A stretch of 64,000 nucleotides of DNA from Arcobacter defluvii (GCF_013201725.1 NZ_CP053835.1:992001-1056000); one strand, 5' to 3'. Shown: positions 48,779 through 58,405, numbered from the stretch's first letter. The notes: generated by a model from the sequence alone, not told the origin. Numbers and translations are program-made.

Positions 48779-49837
48779 TTATTTTAAATTTGCTCCAATA
48801 GCATCTTTGATATTTTCAAAACCATCTTTTGAAAGAAGTTCTAAAATTTCTTCATTTATCTTTCTAACCATTGAAGGACCTTCAAAAATTAACCCAGAAT
48901 ATGCTTGAACAAGTGTTGCTCCATTTTTTATTCTTTCATAAGCTTGAGCACCATTTGAAATACCACCAACAGAGATTAAAATAGTTTTTCCAAATAGTTC
49001 ACGTGCTAATTCTTTAAATAAATTAGCAGATTTTTGTGTTAAACAAGCACCACTTAAACCACCAAAATTTTGACAATTTGGAACTAAACTATAATCAATA
49101 GTTGTATTTGTAGCTATGATTCCATCTGCACCTGCATTTACTGCACATTTACATAAATCAATAGCAACAGATGCTTCCATATCCGGAGCAATTTTTAACA
49201 AAATAGGTTTATTTGTCATCTCTTTTGCCATAACAAAAAGTTCAGTAATAAACTTTTCATTTTGTAAATCTCTTAAGTTTGGCGTATTTGGACTTGAAAT
49301 ATTTATAACTAAATAATCATTTGTTGTTTCAAATTTTTTAATTAAAGTTTTATAATCACTTAATGCAAACTCTTCTGGAGTAGTTTTATTTTTACCTATA
49401 TTTACACCAATTGGTATAGAAAAAGGATAAACTTTTTTTAAGTTTTTTAAAACAGTATGCGCTCCTAAATTATTAAATCCCATGGCATTTTGAACTGATT
49501 TTTGTTCAGGATATCTAAACATTCTAGGTTTTGGATTACCATCTTGTGGACGAGGTGTCATTGTTCCAATTTCAGTAAAACCAAAACCTAGAGATTTCAT
49601 TGCTTTTATCATAGTTGCATTTTTGTCAAAACCAGCAGCAAGTCCAACTGGATTAGCAAATGTTACACCAAAAACTTCTTGAGTTAATTTTGGATTAGAA
49701 ATATAATTTTTCTTTTCCATATATGCTTTTGCAATTCTACATTTTCCTAAGGCTTTAAGTCCAAATTCTGCAATGTGATGGGCAGTTTCTGGCTCAAATT
49801 TGAACAAGATTTTTTTTAGTGTTTCATAGCTAAACAA
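48779..49837 (-). CDS. pyrD: Dihydroorotate dehydrogenase (quinone), class 2
   Basis: 352 aa, with the N-terminal amphipathic helices of membrane-bound class 2 enzymes. VFGVTFANPVGLAAGFDKN, GFGFTEIGTMTPRPQDGNP, LVINISSPNTPNLRDLQ (catalytic Ser) and ISVGGISNGAQAYERI are diagnostic. Oxidises dihydroorotate to orotate with FMN and passes electrons to quinone. Confidence 0.96.
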   Translation of the reverse strand: MFSYETLKKILFKFEPETAHHIAEFGLKALGKCRIAKAYMEKKNYISNPKLTQEVFGVTFANPVGLAAGFDKNATMIKAMKSLGFGFTEIGTMTPRPQDGNPKPRMFRYPEQKSVQNAMGFNNLGAHTVLKNLKKVYPFSIPIGVNIGKNKTTPEEFALSDYKTLIKKFETTNDYLVINISSPNTPNLRDLQNEKFITELFVMAKEMTNKPILLKIAPDMEASVAIDLCKCAVNAGADGIIATNTTIDYSLVPNCQNFGGLSGACLTQKSANLFKELARELFGKTILISVGGISNGAQAYERIKNGATLVQAYSGLIFEGPSMVRKINEEILELLSKDGFENIKDAIGANLK

Positions 49838-49881
49838 ATTTAATCCCTTTTTTAAAATTGAGGCATTTTATCCAAAAATCA

Positions 49882-51591
49882 TCAAATATTAGCTGAATTA
49901 TACAATCTTTGATACTCATTAGAAGAATTTAATAGTTCATTTTCTGTTCCAATAGAAACAATTTCACCATTTTTAAATACAGCAATTTTATTTGCATTTT
50001 TTATTGTACTTAATCTATGTGCTATTATAAATGTTATTTTATTTTGACTTACTTCGTGAATTACTTCACTAATAATTGATTCACTTTTATTATCAAGTGC
50101 TGAAGTTGCTTCATCCAAAATTAAAATTTTTGGATTTTTATATAAAGCTCTTGCTATTGCAATTCTTTGTCTTTGTCCTCCACTTAGATTTGTTCCAAAC
50201 TCATCTAAAATTGTGTGAATACCTTTTTTCATTGCCATAACAAAATCGTAAGCATGAGCTTGTTTTAAAACTTCAATAACTCTGACTTCATCAATTTCAT
50301 GACCATAAGCGATATTAGCTGCTATTGTGTCGTTAAATATATAAACTCTTTGTGTTACTATTGAAATATTTTCCCTTAAAGATTTGGTATCAAAATCTTT
50401 AATTGAAATTCCATTTATCAGTAAATTTCCTTTAGTTACATCATAAAATCTAATTATTAAATTTATAAGTGATGATTTTCCACCACCACTATCTCCTACC
50501 AGTGCAACAATTTCACCTTTTGTTGCATTTAGATTTATATTTTTTAAAGCAGTAAAATCTTCATATTTTAGTTCTACATTTTCAAATTTAATCTCATTAA
50601 TATCTTTTGGTGCTTTGATAGTTCCTGATATAATAGTTGGTTTTTTTGAGAACATATCATTGATTCTTTCATTTGCTGCAATTGCATCTTGCATACTATT
50701 ATAAAGACTTGATATTTTTTTAATGGGAGTGTATAACATAAATAAAGCAGCTATAAATGAACTAAATGTTCCAGTTGTTAATTCTCCTGAAATTACTTTT
50801 GAACCACCCACTAAAATTACTGCTGCAAATGCAAATGCTCCAATAATTTCCATTACAGGTGAAGTTAGTTCATTTGTTCTAACTGATTTCATATTGTATT
50901 TAAAAAATATCATATTATGAACTGAAAACTTTGTCATCTCAATTTTTTCAGTTGAATTTGCTTTAATTATTTCAATATTATTAAAAGATTCGTTTAGACT
51001 TGTAGTAATATCTGAATTACTTTCTTGAGATTTGAAAGATAGTTTTTTCATTTTTTTTGCAAGAATTGATAATGGATAAATGGCAAGTGGTAAAACAACT
51101 AAACCGTAAAATGCCAATTCAGGAGAGTGATAAATTACAAGTCCAATTAATCCAACAACAGTTAAACTTTCTCTGATAAATTCTGCAATACTATTTGATA
51201 CGGCTCTTTGGATTCTATTTATATCATTTGTAATTCTACTTACAAGTTCTCCTCCATGAATTTTTTGAAAAAAATCCATATCTAAAGTCAAAACGTGTGA
51301 AAATAGTTTATCTCTTACAATTCTAGTAATATCTTGACCAATATATGAAATATAATAAGCTTGAATATATCGTCCAAACCCTTTAGCTGTGTATAATATA
51401 ACAACAAATAAAGGCATCATATAAAGCATTTTTTCATCTTTATTAATAAAAATTTCATCTAATAAAGGTTGAATTGCATAAGCAGTTCCTGCTGTTGAAC
51501 TTGCAACTAAAATTATCCCTATTAATGAATAAAAAAATTCTAATTTATAATTTTTGTAATATGGAATATATTGTTTGAAAAAGTCTTTCAT
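49882..51591 (-). CDS. ABC transporter, fused membrane and ATPase domains (MsbA-like)
   Basis: 569 aa. Six membrane helices (1-310), then the nucleotide-binding domain: Walker A GDSGGGKSSLIN, Q-loop IVTQRVYIFNDTI, signature LSGGQRQRIAIARAL, Walker B ILILDEATSALD, switch His AHRLSTI. The half-transporter layout fits MsbA-type lipid A flippases or lipid/peptide exporters. 44 bases before pyrD. Lipid A core export is the likeliest role by position beside murJ, but not proven. Confidence 0.88.
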   Translation of the reverse strand: MKDFFKQYIPYYKNYKLEFFYSLIGIILVASSTAGTAYAIQPLLDEIFINKDEKMLYMMPLFVVILYTAKGFGRYIQAYYISYIGQDITRIVRDKLFSHVLTLDMDFFQKIHGGELVSRITNDINRIQRAVSNSIAEFIRESLTVVGLIGLVIYHSPELAFYGLVVLPLAIYPLSILAKKMKKLSFKSQESNSDITTSLNESFNNIEIIKANSTEKIEMTKFSVHNMIFFKYNMKSVRTNELTSPVMEIIGAFAFAAVILVGGSKVISGELTTGTFSSFIAALFMLYTPIKKISSLYNSMQDAIAANERINDMFSKKPTIISGTIKAPKDINEIKFENVELKYEDFTALKNINLNATKGEIVALVGDSGGGKSSLINLIIRFYDVTKGNLLINGISIKDFDTKSLRENISIVTQRVYIFNDTIAANIAYGHEIDEVRVIEVLKQAHAYDFVMAMKKGIHTILDEFGTNLSGGQRQRIAIARALYKNPKILILDEATSALDNKSESIISEVIHEVSQNKITFIIAHRLSTIKNANKIAVFKNGEIVSIGTENELLNSSNEYQRLYNSANI

Positions 51592-51680
51592 AGAAATCCT
51601 AGTATAATTGTATGTAAAGCTTTTATTATAGCTTAATCTTGCTAAATATAACTAAATTTAAAATGTTAAAAAATAGTAAT

Positions 51681-52982
51681 CTATTTTTTGAACATTTTTA
51701 TAAATTTATCAAAACCAAAAGCTTTAATAGTTAGAAAAAATAAAATAAATCCACTTAATGTACTTGCAAAGGCAAGACCAGCAGCTCCAAATGGTTTGAT
51801 TAATATTAAAGAAAAAATAATATTCCAAGCTAAACTTTTCATTGATATTTTTGCACTTAAAAATTGTTGTTCATTTGAATATAACCAAAGTGAGAAAATT
51901 TTTGCTAAACCAAAAGGTAAAAGACCAATTAGATACATAGTTAATATCAAAGCAGTATTTTGTGTATCATTACTTGTAAAAGCTCCTCTTTCAAAAAGAA
52001 GTTTAATAATAAATTCATTAAATACAATTCCAATTAACATAGAAAAGAATAAAACGGCAAATAAAATAATAGATGATTTTTTCATTAGATGTAAGGCTCT
52101 GTTTTCATCTTTATTTTTTATTGCACGTGCTACCATTGGAAATAGGGCAATTGAAGTTGCAATTGCAAAAATAGCCAAAGGAAGCTGGAAAACTCTATTT
52201 GCATAATAAAGGTATGAAATAGAACCACTTATTAAAAAAGAGGCTAACCAAGTATCAATAAAAGCTGAAAGATGCATAGTTGATGAACCTAATGTTGCAG
52301 AAAAAAAGTTTTTATAAAATTTTGTTTCTTCTTTTTTCTTATGCTTTTTAAAGTGAAAGATTTTACATAAGTTTGCTCTTTTAACTGCAATCAAATGAAC
52401 AATAATTTGTAAAATTCCTCCAACGATAACCCCATAAGATAAATAAAAAGTAATTTCATATTTATCCATATTTTTAGAAATTAATAGTGCAGCAATCATT
52501 CCAAGATTTAAAAGCGCAGTTGAATATGCACTTGTTGCAAAATGGTGTTTGTATTGTAAAAGCGCAGCCATAAATGTAACTGTGAAAATAATTGGCAAAT
52601 AGTAAAAGTTTATTGCAAATAGTGGAGCAGCTAAATCAACTGTTTCTTTTGAAAAACCAATCGCAAAAGCTTTTGCAACAATATGAGAAAACATAGTTAC
52701 AATCAAAGATAATATGATTAAAAATCCAAATAATTGTAAAAAAACAACTGATGAAAATCTGATTTTATGTTTTGATTTTGCATAAGAAGGAATAAAAGCT
52801 TGAGTAAAAGCTCCGTCAGCAAAAATACTTCTAAATAAATTTGGTAATTTAAAAGCAATAAAAAAGATATCAGAATAGATATTTGCTCCTAAAATGGAAG
52901 CAGTTAGTAAATCTCTTACAAAACCTAAAATCCTTGAAACTAAAATACCTGAACTATTTGTAAAAATTGATTTAATTAACAT
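51681..52982 (-). CDS. murJ: Lipid II flippase MurJ
   Basis: 433 aa, about 14 membrane helices. N-terminal SGILVSRILGFVRDLLTASILG and FRSIFADGAFTQAFIPSYAK are strong MviN/MurJ signatures. Moves lipid-linked peptidoglycan precursor across the inner membrane. Overlaps the secreted nuclease stop by one base, so the two are co-transcribed. Confidence 0.93.
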   Translation of the reverse strand: MLIKSIFTNSSGILVSRILGFVRDLLTASILGANIYSDIFFIAFKLPNLFRSIFADGAFTQAFIPSYAKSKHKIRFSSVVFLQLFGFLIILSLIVTMFSHIVAKAFAIGFSKETVDLAAPLFAINFYYLPIIFTVTFMAALLQYKHHFATSAYSTALLNLGMIAALLISKNMDKYEITFYLSYGVIVGGILQIIVHLIAVKRANLCKIFHFKKHKKKEETKFYKNFFSATLGSSTMHLSAFIDTWLASFLISGSISYLYYANRVFQLPLAIFAIATSIALFPMVARAIKNKDENRALHLMKKSSIILFAVLFFSMLIGIVFNEFIIKLLFERGAFTSNDTQNTALILTMYLIGLLPFGLAKIFSLWLYSNEQQFLSAKISMKSLAWNIIFSLILIKPFGAAGLAFASTLSGFILFFLTIKAFGFDKFIKMFKK

Positions 52983-54556
52983 TAATTTCCTACTTTGTAA
53001 TCAGTTTTTTTATGAATTATAATTTGCATATTTCCTCTGTATGAAGCTAGATGAGCATTTAAAATAGTGATTTTATCTCCATTTTTAGGAAGTAAATCTC
53101 TATTTTTTGCATAAAGTTTTATATATTTGTTTTCATCTAAATAAAGCCTTGAATTTTTAACAGTACCTTTTAGATTTTTTATAATTTCATTTTCATACTT
53201 AAAATCAAAAATATTTATATTAGAAGTATCTAAAAATAGTGATTTATAATCAATGAAATTTTTTTCTTCTTCAACAATAAAATCTTTTATCTCTTTTAAG
53301 CCAAAATATGTATTTATTTGATTTACTTGAATATTGTATGAAAAACCAAGTTTTAGATTTTGAGCGTTTTTATAGATATAAATTGCTCTATCATTTTCTC
53401 TTTTTACAATAGCCTTATCTTCATCTTGATAAATAACAACAACATTATCTAAAAAAATTGGCTTAGTTAATTTTTCTTCTTTATATAAATCTTCTATGGT
53501 TTTTATTTCTTCTTTATTCTTTTCTATTTTTTTTATAATATTTCTATCATCTTTTTTTATAGAAAATTGGGCAATGATAGGAAGATGGTCTGAATAACCT
53601 TTCCCTTTGTGAATTTTTAGAAATCTATCATCACTCATTTTCCATCTGTTTATTTGACCATTTTCATATAAATAAGTTGGTTTAAAAACATAAAAAGATT
53701 TTGGTATATATGAAAGTTTTTTATTATCAAATAAAGCAGGAGGAACAAGTATACTATCAGGAGTGTTATTTTGATTTTTAAATTTTGTTGAAAATCTTTC
53801 ACTTGGATTTAAATCTAACCATAAATTATAATGAACTCTTTTCTCTTCTTTTAAAATATTAGAATATGTAATAAATTTATCATCTAAGGTTGTATTTAAT
53901 ACTTGATTTATTCCTGTTATTCCTGAAGTATTATTTAATTTTTGACTTCTTTTAAAAGTTTCAAATTCATCATAATCAGAGTTAAAATCACCTAATAAAA
54001 TGTAATCATAATCTTTTTCTATATCTTTTACTCTATCTTGTAAAGTTTTAGCATATTTAACCCTATAACTTTCTCCAACAGCTTTTGAAGGCCAATGATT
54101 ATTAAAAACTTTAAATTCAATATTTTCATAAACAAAAGTTGTTTCAAGTATTGGTCTAAAAACTCTTGTTCTAAATTTTACATCAATATGTTTGGTGTTT
54201 TCTATTTTGACTTTTGATAAAAATCCCAATCCTATTGCTGAATTAGAATATTTTACAAAAGAGTAATATTTATATTTTGGAAGTTTTTTTTGTAAAAGAA
54301 TCATTAAATCTCTATTTTCAACTTCTTGAAGTGCAATGATATCTGCATCTAAATCTTCTAACACTTGTATAAGATTATTAAGTTTTATATTGAAATTTCT
54401 TTGATTCCATTGGGATTTTCCATTGGGGATAAACTCAGTATATTCATCATTATCATTTTTTAAATCAAATAAATTTTCTACATTGTAAGTTGCAATTTTT
54501 AAATTATCAGCATTTAAAGAGATAAGAAAAATAAAAAAAATAAAAAATTTAAGCAA
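52982..54556 (-). CDS. Secreted endonuclease/exonuclease/phosphatase-family protein with C-terminal extension
   Basis: 524 aa with a signal peptide (about 1-16). The EEP domain (about 17-340) has LKIATYNVENLFD, IIALQEVENRDLM, NNHWPSKA, YILLGDFNSDYDEF and YSDHLPIIAQF, the full catalytic set, so a periplasmic or secreted nuclease is likely. The last ~180 residues form a separate region: a Lys/Glu-rich linker, then IFLDNVVVIYQDEDKAIV and KNGDKITILNAHLASYRGNMQIII, reading like an OB-fold domain. Touches murJ. Confidence 0.85.
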   Translation of the reverse strand: MLKFFIFFIFLISLNADNLKIATYNVENLFDLKNDNDEYTEFIPNGKSQWNQRNFNIKLNNLIQVLEDLDADIIALQEVENRDLMILLQKKLPKYKYYSFVKYSNSAIGLGFLSKVKIENTKHIDVKFRTRVFRPILETTFVYENIEFKVFNNHWPSKAVGESYRVKYAKTLQDRVKDIEKDYDYILLGDFNSDYDEFETFKRSQKLNNTSGITGINQVLNTTLDDKFITYSNILKEEKRVHYNLWLDLNPSERFSTKFKNQNNTPDSILVPPALFDNKKLSYIPKSFYVFKPTYLYENGQINRWKMSDDRFLKIHKGKGYSDHLPIIAQFSIKKDDRNIIKKIEKNKEEIKTIEDLYKEEKLTKPIFLDNVVVIYQDEDKAIVKRENDRAIYIYKNAQNLKLGFSYNIQVNQINTYFGLKEIKDFIVEEEKNFIDYKSLFLDTSNINIFDFKYENEIIKNLKGTVKNSRLYLDENKYIKLYAKNRDLLPKNGDKITILNAHLASYRGNMQIIIHKKTDYKVGN

Positions 54557-54610
54557 GAAACAAACTCCGATAATTTTGTATGTAATCTTATCGAAGATAT
54601 TATTTTTAAG

Positions 54611-54636
54611 AGGTAAAACTTTAAGAAGTTTTACCT
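54611..54636. terminator. Hairpin downstream of desulforubrerythrin
   Basis: AGGTAAAACTT (54611-54621), loop TAAG, AAGTTTTACCT (54626-54636): perfect 11-bp stem just after the minus-strand gene at 54647. A clean U-tract is missing, so it may be a weak terminator or 3' stabiliser. Confidence 0.5.
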
Positions 54637-54646
54637 AATTTAGATT

Positions 54647-55306
54647 TTATCCAACAGTTACATCTTTTGATTTTTTCTTGAAGTACTCTTTTTCAACTCT
54701 ACATAAAGGACACTCTTTTGGTGGTTTTTTACCTCTATGAACATGTCCACATACTTCACAAACCCACTCTTCTTCCTCTTCTGATTCAAAGAAACCTTCA
54801 TCTTCTAAAGCTTGTAAAAGTTCTCTATACTCTTTTTCGTGTTCAACTTCAACTTTTCCAATAGCTTTAAATAATCTTGCAATCTCTTTTAATCCTTCTT
54901 CTTTAGCAATTGCTTCAAAATTTGGATACATTTCTTCATGCTCATATTGTTCTCCATCTGCTGCTGTTATGATATTTTTAGCAGTTGAATCAAGTTCATA
55001 ATCATTTACTAATTTATTGTAAGCTTTGTATTCTGCACGTGCATGATATTTTTCATTAACTGCAGCTTCATGGAAAAACTTTGCAATTCTATGATACCCT
55101 TGTTCGTAAGCAATATCACCATATAAATCATATTTATTTCTTGCCATTGATTCACCTGCAAATGCTTTCATCAAATTAACAGCTGTTAAATTTGTTGTAA
55201 TCATTTCCATTTCTTGACCACAGCAGTGTAAAGTTCCTCCACCAACATTTTGTACTTCTACTTCATTGCCACATTTATTACATTTATAAGTTTCGTATTG
55301 TTTCAT
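54647..55306 (-). CDS. Desulforubrerythrin (peroxide-reducing non-heme iron protein)
   Basis: 219 aa in three parts. N-terminal desulforedoxin-like iron site with Cys9/Cys12 (CNKCG) and Cys28/Cys29 (HCCG); a central four-helix ferritin-like diiron domain with ExxH motifs (AGESMARNKYDLYG, EAAVNEKYHARAEY, EHEEMYP, KVEVEHEKEYREL); a C-terminal rubredoxin domain with CEVCGH and CPLC. The three-domain build matches desulforubrerythrin (Rrc) of Campylobacter jejuni. Reduces hydrogen peroxide in the cytoplasm. Divergent from a Fur/PerR gene 257 bases away, its probable regulator. Confidence 0.93.
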   Translation of the reverse strand: MKQYETYKCNKCGNEVEVQNVGGGTLHCCGQEMEMITTNLTAVNLMKAFAGESMARNKYDLYGDIAYEQGYHRIAKFFHEAAVNEKYHARAEYKAYNKLVNDYELDSTAKNIITAADGEQYEHEEMYPNFEAIAKEEGLKEIARLFKAIGKVEVEHEKEYRELLQALEDEGFFESEEEEEWVCEVCGHVHRGKKPPKECPLCRVEKEYFKKKSKDVTVG

Positions 55307-55453
55307 TTTTTTCCCTTTATTTTTTTAGTCTTTTTATTATAACATTATATAAATAAAACTTTAATAATTAATTTTATTAAAGGATAATATTTATTATTTG
55401 AGAATTATAAAATATTAAAACTTAAAAGAAAATTATTTTCCAATAGTAAAATT

Positions 55454-55473
55454 TATGCTATAATAATAGCATA
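55454..55473 (+). promoter_or_regulatory. Palindrome over a -10 box upstream of the Fur/PerR gene
   Basis: TATGCTAT (55454-55461), AATA, ATAGCATA (55466-55473) is a perfect 8+4+8 inverted repeat. It contains a consensus -10 TATAAT at 55459-55464. A repressor bound here would block that promoter, so this may be the autoregulatory operator of the Fur-family protein starting 91 bases further on. Seen: the dyad and the -10. Inferred: binding. Confidence 0.55.
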
Positions 55474-55563
55474 GAGAATCTTTGAAAAAATATCTCTAAA
55501 AAGCTATGTAATTTATGTGGAAATAAATATTAAAGTAGTATGATTCCGCGAAAGGAAGAATTT

Positions 55564-55968
55564 ATGACAAATTATACGAATTTATTAAAAGAATATGATT
55601 TAAAAGTTACTCCTCAAAGAGTAGCAATCGTTGAAGAACTTTATAAAAATGGTCATATGAACATTGATGATTTATACAAAAAACTATTATCTAAGTTCCC
55701 TTCAGTATCATTAGCAACTATTTATAAAAATATTAATGCAATGGTTGAAAAAGTTTTTCTATCAGAAGTTAAGTTGCCAAATTCAAAATCTGTTTATGAA
55801 TTGGTAAAAACTGAACATGCACATTTAGTTTGTTCTTCTTGTGGTTATATCGAAGATATTATGCTTGATGCATCAAGTATTCAAGAACAAGCAAACAAAT
55901 TGAGTTCATTTAAAATTGACTCAACAAGTATTGTTTTAAGTGGACTTTGTCCTCATTGTTCAAAATAG
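55564..55968 (+). CDS. Fur-family transcriptional regulator (PerR-like)
   Basis: 134 aa from ATG 55564, preceded by AAAGGAAGAATTT; an ATG at 55540 has no ribosome binding site. N-terminal winged helix with VTPQRVAIVEELY, HMNIDDLYKKL and VSLATIYKNINAMVE; dimer/metal domain with HAHLVCSSCG (regulatory His plus first CxxC) and CPHC (second CxxC, structural zinc). PerR rather than Fur is favoured by the neighbouring peroxidase, desulforubrerythrin; sequence alone does not settle it. Confidence 0.88.
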   Translation: MTNYTNLLKEYDLKVTPQRVAIVEELYKNGHMNIDDLYKKLLSKFPSVSLATIYKNINAMVEKVFLSEVKLPNSKSVYELVKTEHAHLVCSSCGYIEDIMLDASSIQEQANKLSSFKIDSTSIVLSGLCPHCSK

Positions 55969-55991
55969 TCTAGTTGTAACTAGGCTATTTT
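55962..55991. terminator. Bidirectional terminator between the Fur-family gene and ybeY
   Basis: AAAATAG, T, CTAGTT pairs with AACTAG, G, CTATTTT (55962-55991) with only a 2-base loop and one U-G pair, flanked by A and T runs between convergent genes. Confidence 0.8.
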
Positions 55992-55992
55992 A

Positions 55993-56412
55993 TTAAGAAT
56001 TTCTTACTATTAAACTGTCAGGTAAATTAAACTCTTTTATTAACTCTTCTTCTTTTGCTCTATGTTCACCTTGATCAACTTCGTGGTCATAACCTAAAAG
56101 ATGCAATATTCCATGAATAAATAAAAGTGATAATTCTTCATTAAAACTATGTCCATACTCTTTTGATTTTTCTTCTACAAAATCTGTTGAAATTACAATA
56201 GAACCTAAAGGCATATTTGGCATTTCAAAATCCATAGGAAAACTTAAAACATCAGTTGCTTTATCTATATTTCTATGTTCTTTATTTAATTTTTTAATTT
56301 CATCATTTTTTACAACAAGAAGTTCAATATCTTTTTTTGTTAGTGTTTTTGCGATATTTTCTAAACTTAAAATATCTATTTCAAATTCTGTTCCATTATC
56401 TAAATCAATCAT
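55993..56412 (-). CDS. ybeY: Endoribonuclease YbeY
   Basis: 139 aa. The zinc motif HGxLHLxGYDH is complete with His100, His104 and His110 (HGILHLLGYDH), and NIDKATDVLSFP precedes it. YbeY takes part in 16S rRNA 3' maturation and ribosome quality control. 42 bases after radA on the minus strand, so probably in the same transcript. Confidence 0.95.
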   Translation of the reverse strand: MIDLDNGTEFEIDILSLENIAKTLTKKDIELLVVKNDEIKKLNKEHRNIDKATDVLSFPMDFEMPNMPLGSIVISTDFVEEKSKEYGHSFNEELSLLFIHGILHLLGYDHEVDQGEHRAKEEELIKEFNLPDSLIVRNS

Positions 56413-56454
56413 TTTATTCCTTAAAATAGTTTTATCATTTTTGAGACATAAATT

Positions 56455-57804
56455 CTAAAATAATTCTATCATTTTAGAGACTTCATCAACTGCAAAAGTC
56501 TTAATATCAAGTTTTAAATTTGTTTTTTGAGCAATAACAGCTTTTTTTATACCTTGAGCTTGGGCTTCTTTTAATCTTAAATCAATAGAATAAACATCTT
56601 TTATTTCACCTGTTAGTGAAACTTCACCTATAAAAGCTGATTCTTTTGAAATAGGTCTATCTCTAAATGATGAAATAATAGCAGCAATTACAGCTAAATC
56701 AGCTGAACTCTCTTTGATTTTTATTCCACCGCTTATGTTTATGAATACATCATAAGTATTTAGTGGTAAATCTATTTTTTTCTCTAAAAGTGCAAGAAGC
56801 ATAGTAAGTCTATTTGCATCAAAACCTGTTGCACTTCTTTTTGGATTTGGATAAGTACTTTCTGTTACAAGTGCCTGAACTTCAAGGATAATTGCACGAC
56901 TTCCTTCCATAGTTACAGTTAAAGCTGAACCACTTTGAGATTTACTTTTATCAAAAAATTTTGAAGCTATATCTTTTGCACTAATAAGTCCTTCTGCTGT
57001 CATTTCAAAAATACCAATTTCGCTGGTACTTCCAAAACGATTTTTAAAACCTCTCAGCATTCGTAGTTCCCTGCTTGCTTCTCCTTCAAAGTATAAAACA
57101 GTATCAACCATATGTTCTAAAACTCTAGGACCTGCAATACTTCCATCTTTTGTAATATGACCAATAATAAACATAGCAATATTTGACTCTTTTGCTTTTC
57201 TCATTAACTCAAATGTTATTTCTCGAACTTGTGAAACACTTCCTGGTGCGCTTGTTAGATTTGAAGAATAGATAGTTTGAATAGAATCTATAATACAAAC
57301 TTCATAATTTTCTCTTAAAAGTTCATCTTGTATCTCTTCAAGTTTTATTTCGCTTAATAAAAAGAGTTCATCATGATTTGCTTCAAGTCTATTTGCTCGT
57401 AGTTTTATTTGACCAGCACTCTCTTCACCAGAAACATAAAGAACTTTTTTCCCTGATTTTGCGATACTTCCAGCAACTTTTAGTAATAGTGTTGATTTTC
57501 CAACTCCTGGACTTCCACCAATTAAAGTTAAACTTCCTGGAACTATTCCTCCACCCAAAACTAAGTCAAATTCATAGTTAAAAGAAGAAAATCTTGTAAC
57601 ATCATCTTGTTCTATTTGGGTTATTGGTTTTGCTTTTGATGTTGTATTTATGATTTTTGAAGAGTGTTTTAAAACTTCTTGTTGTTCTTGGTTTAATTCA
57701 ATAAAACTATCCCAAGAGCCACAATTTGGACATTTTCCAAGCCATTTCGTAGATTGTTCTCCACAATGTTGACATTCAAAAAGTGTTATTTTTTTCTTAG
57801 CCAT
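56455..57804 (-). CDS. radA: DNA repair protein RadA
   Basis: 449 aa. Zinc finger with Cys11, Cys14, Cys25, Cys28 (CQHCGEQSTKWLGKCPNCGS); Walker A GGSPGVGKSTLLL; Walker B VCIIDSIQTI; the RadA-specific motif FKNRFGS; and a C-terminal Lon-protease-like domain (SADLAVIAAIISSF, FIGEVSLTGEI). RecA-related branch-migration helicase in recombination repair. Confidence 0.96.
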   Translation of the reverse strand: MAKKKITLFECQHCGEQSTKWLGKCPNCGSWDSFIELNQEQQEVLKHSSKIINTTSKAKPITQIEQDDVTRFSSFNYEFDLVLGGGIVPGSLTLIGGSPGVGKSTLLLKVAGSIAKSGKKVLYVSGEESAGQIKLRANRLEANHDELFLLSEIKLEEIQDELLRENYEVCIIDSIQTIYSSNLTSAPGSVSQVREITFELMRKAKESNIAMFIIGHITKDGSIAGPRVLEHMVDTVLYFEGEASRELRMLRGFKNRFGSTSEIGIFEMTAEGLISAKDIASKFFDKSKSQSGSALTVTMEGSRAIILEVQALVTESTYPNPKRSATGFDANRLTMLLALLEKKIDLPLNTYDVFINISGGIKIKESSADLAVIAAIISSFRDRPISKESAFIGEVSLTGEIKDVYSIDLRLKEAQAQGIKKAVIAQKTNLKLDIKTFAVDEVSKMIELF

Positions 57805-57901
57805 TTTCTATCCTTCTAAACATAAGCGCAATTATAATCAAATTTTTTATGTGCTTTATAAAATATGACACTTTGTAATATAAAAGATTGTATTATCTTT
57901 T

Positions 57902-58378
57902 ATGAAAAATATAAAATTATTTACTGATTCAAGTGTAAATCCACAAGAAAAAATTGGTTTTGGAAGTTTTTTGATTATTGAAGATGAAAATTTATCTTTT
58001 GAAAATTTGAGAAAAACTATCAAAACAAAAAAATTTGAAAATACAAGTTCCACAAAACTTGAACTACAAACTCTACTTTGGGCTTTGGATGAAATAAAAA
58101 ATAAAAACTCTTTAATAGAAATTTATACTGATTGTCAAAATATCATAAACTTAAAAGATAGAAGAGAAAAATTAGAAAAAAATGAGTACAAATCATCTAA
58201 AGATAAATTAATAAATAATCATGAATTATATAAGCTATTTTTTGAAAAATCTGATAAGTTAGATTTAGTTTTTATAAAAGTAAAAGGACATAAAAAAAAT
58301 AGTTTAAAAGATGAAATTGATACTATTTTTAATCTTGTTGATAAAGCATCAAGAAATGCTTTGAGAAATCAAATATAA
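57902..58378 (+). CDS. Ribonuclease H-fold protein (RNase HI-like)
   Basis: 158 aa. The four acidic catalytic positions of RNase H are present: Asp9 (LFTDSS), Glu54 (KLELQTLLWAL), Asp77 (IYTDCQN) and Asp147 (LVDKASRNAL). The N-terminal strand region (TDSSVNPQEKIGFGSF) resembles RNase HI more than HII. VKGHKKNS carries the usual basic/His loop. Degrades RNA in RNA-DNA hybrids, or a diverged relative. Single gene between radA and the convergent lpxR-like gene. Confidence 0.8.
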   Translation: MKNIKLFTDSSVNPQEKIGFGSFLIIEDENLSFENLRKTIKTKKFENTSSTKLELQTLLWALDEIKNKNSLIEIYTDCQNIINLKDRREKLEKNEYKSSKDKLINNHELYKLFFEKSDKLDLVFIKVKGHKKNSLKDEIDTIFNLVDKASRNALRNQI

Positions 58379-58405
58379 CTTATCTAAAATAGATAAGCTA
58401 TATTT
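58371..58405. terminator. Bidirectional terminator between the RNase H-like and LpxR-like genes
   Basis: AAATATA, A, CTTATCTA, loop, TAGATAAG, C, TATATTT (58371-58404): a stem of 8 plus 7 pairs with one mismatch, overlapping both stops of convergent genes. Confidence 0.7.

Noticed and set aside
55330-55365. TTATAA repeats upstream of desulforubrerythrin as a Bacillus-type Per box
   Set aside because: The halves (ATTATAA, ATTATAT) are direct, not inverted, and AT-rich sequence makes chance matches likely.
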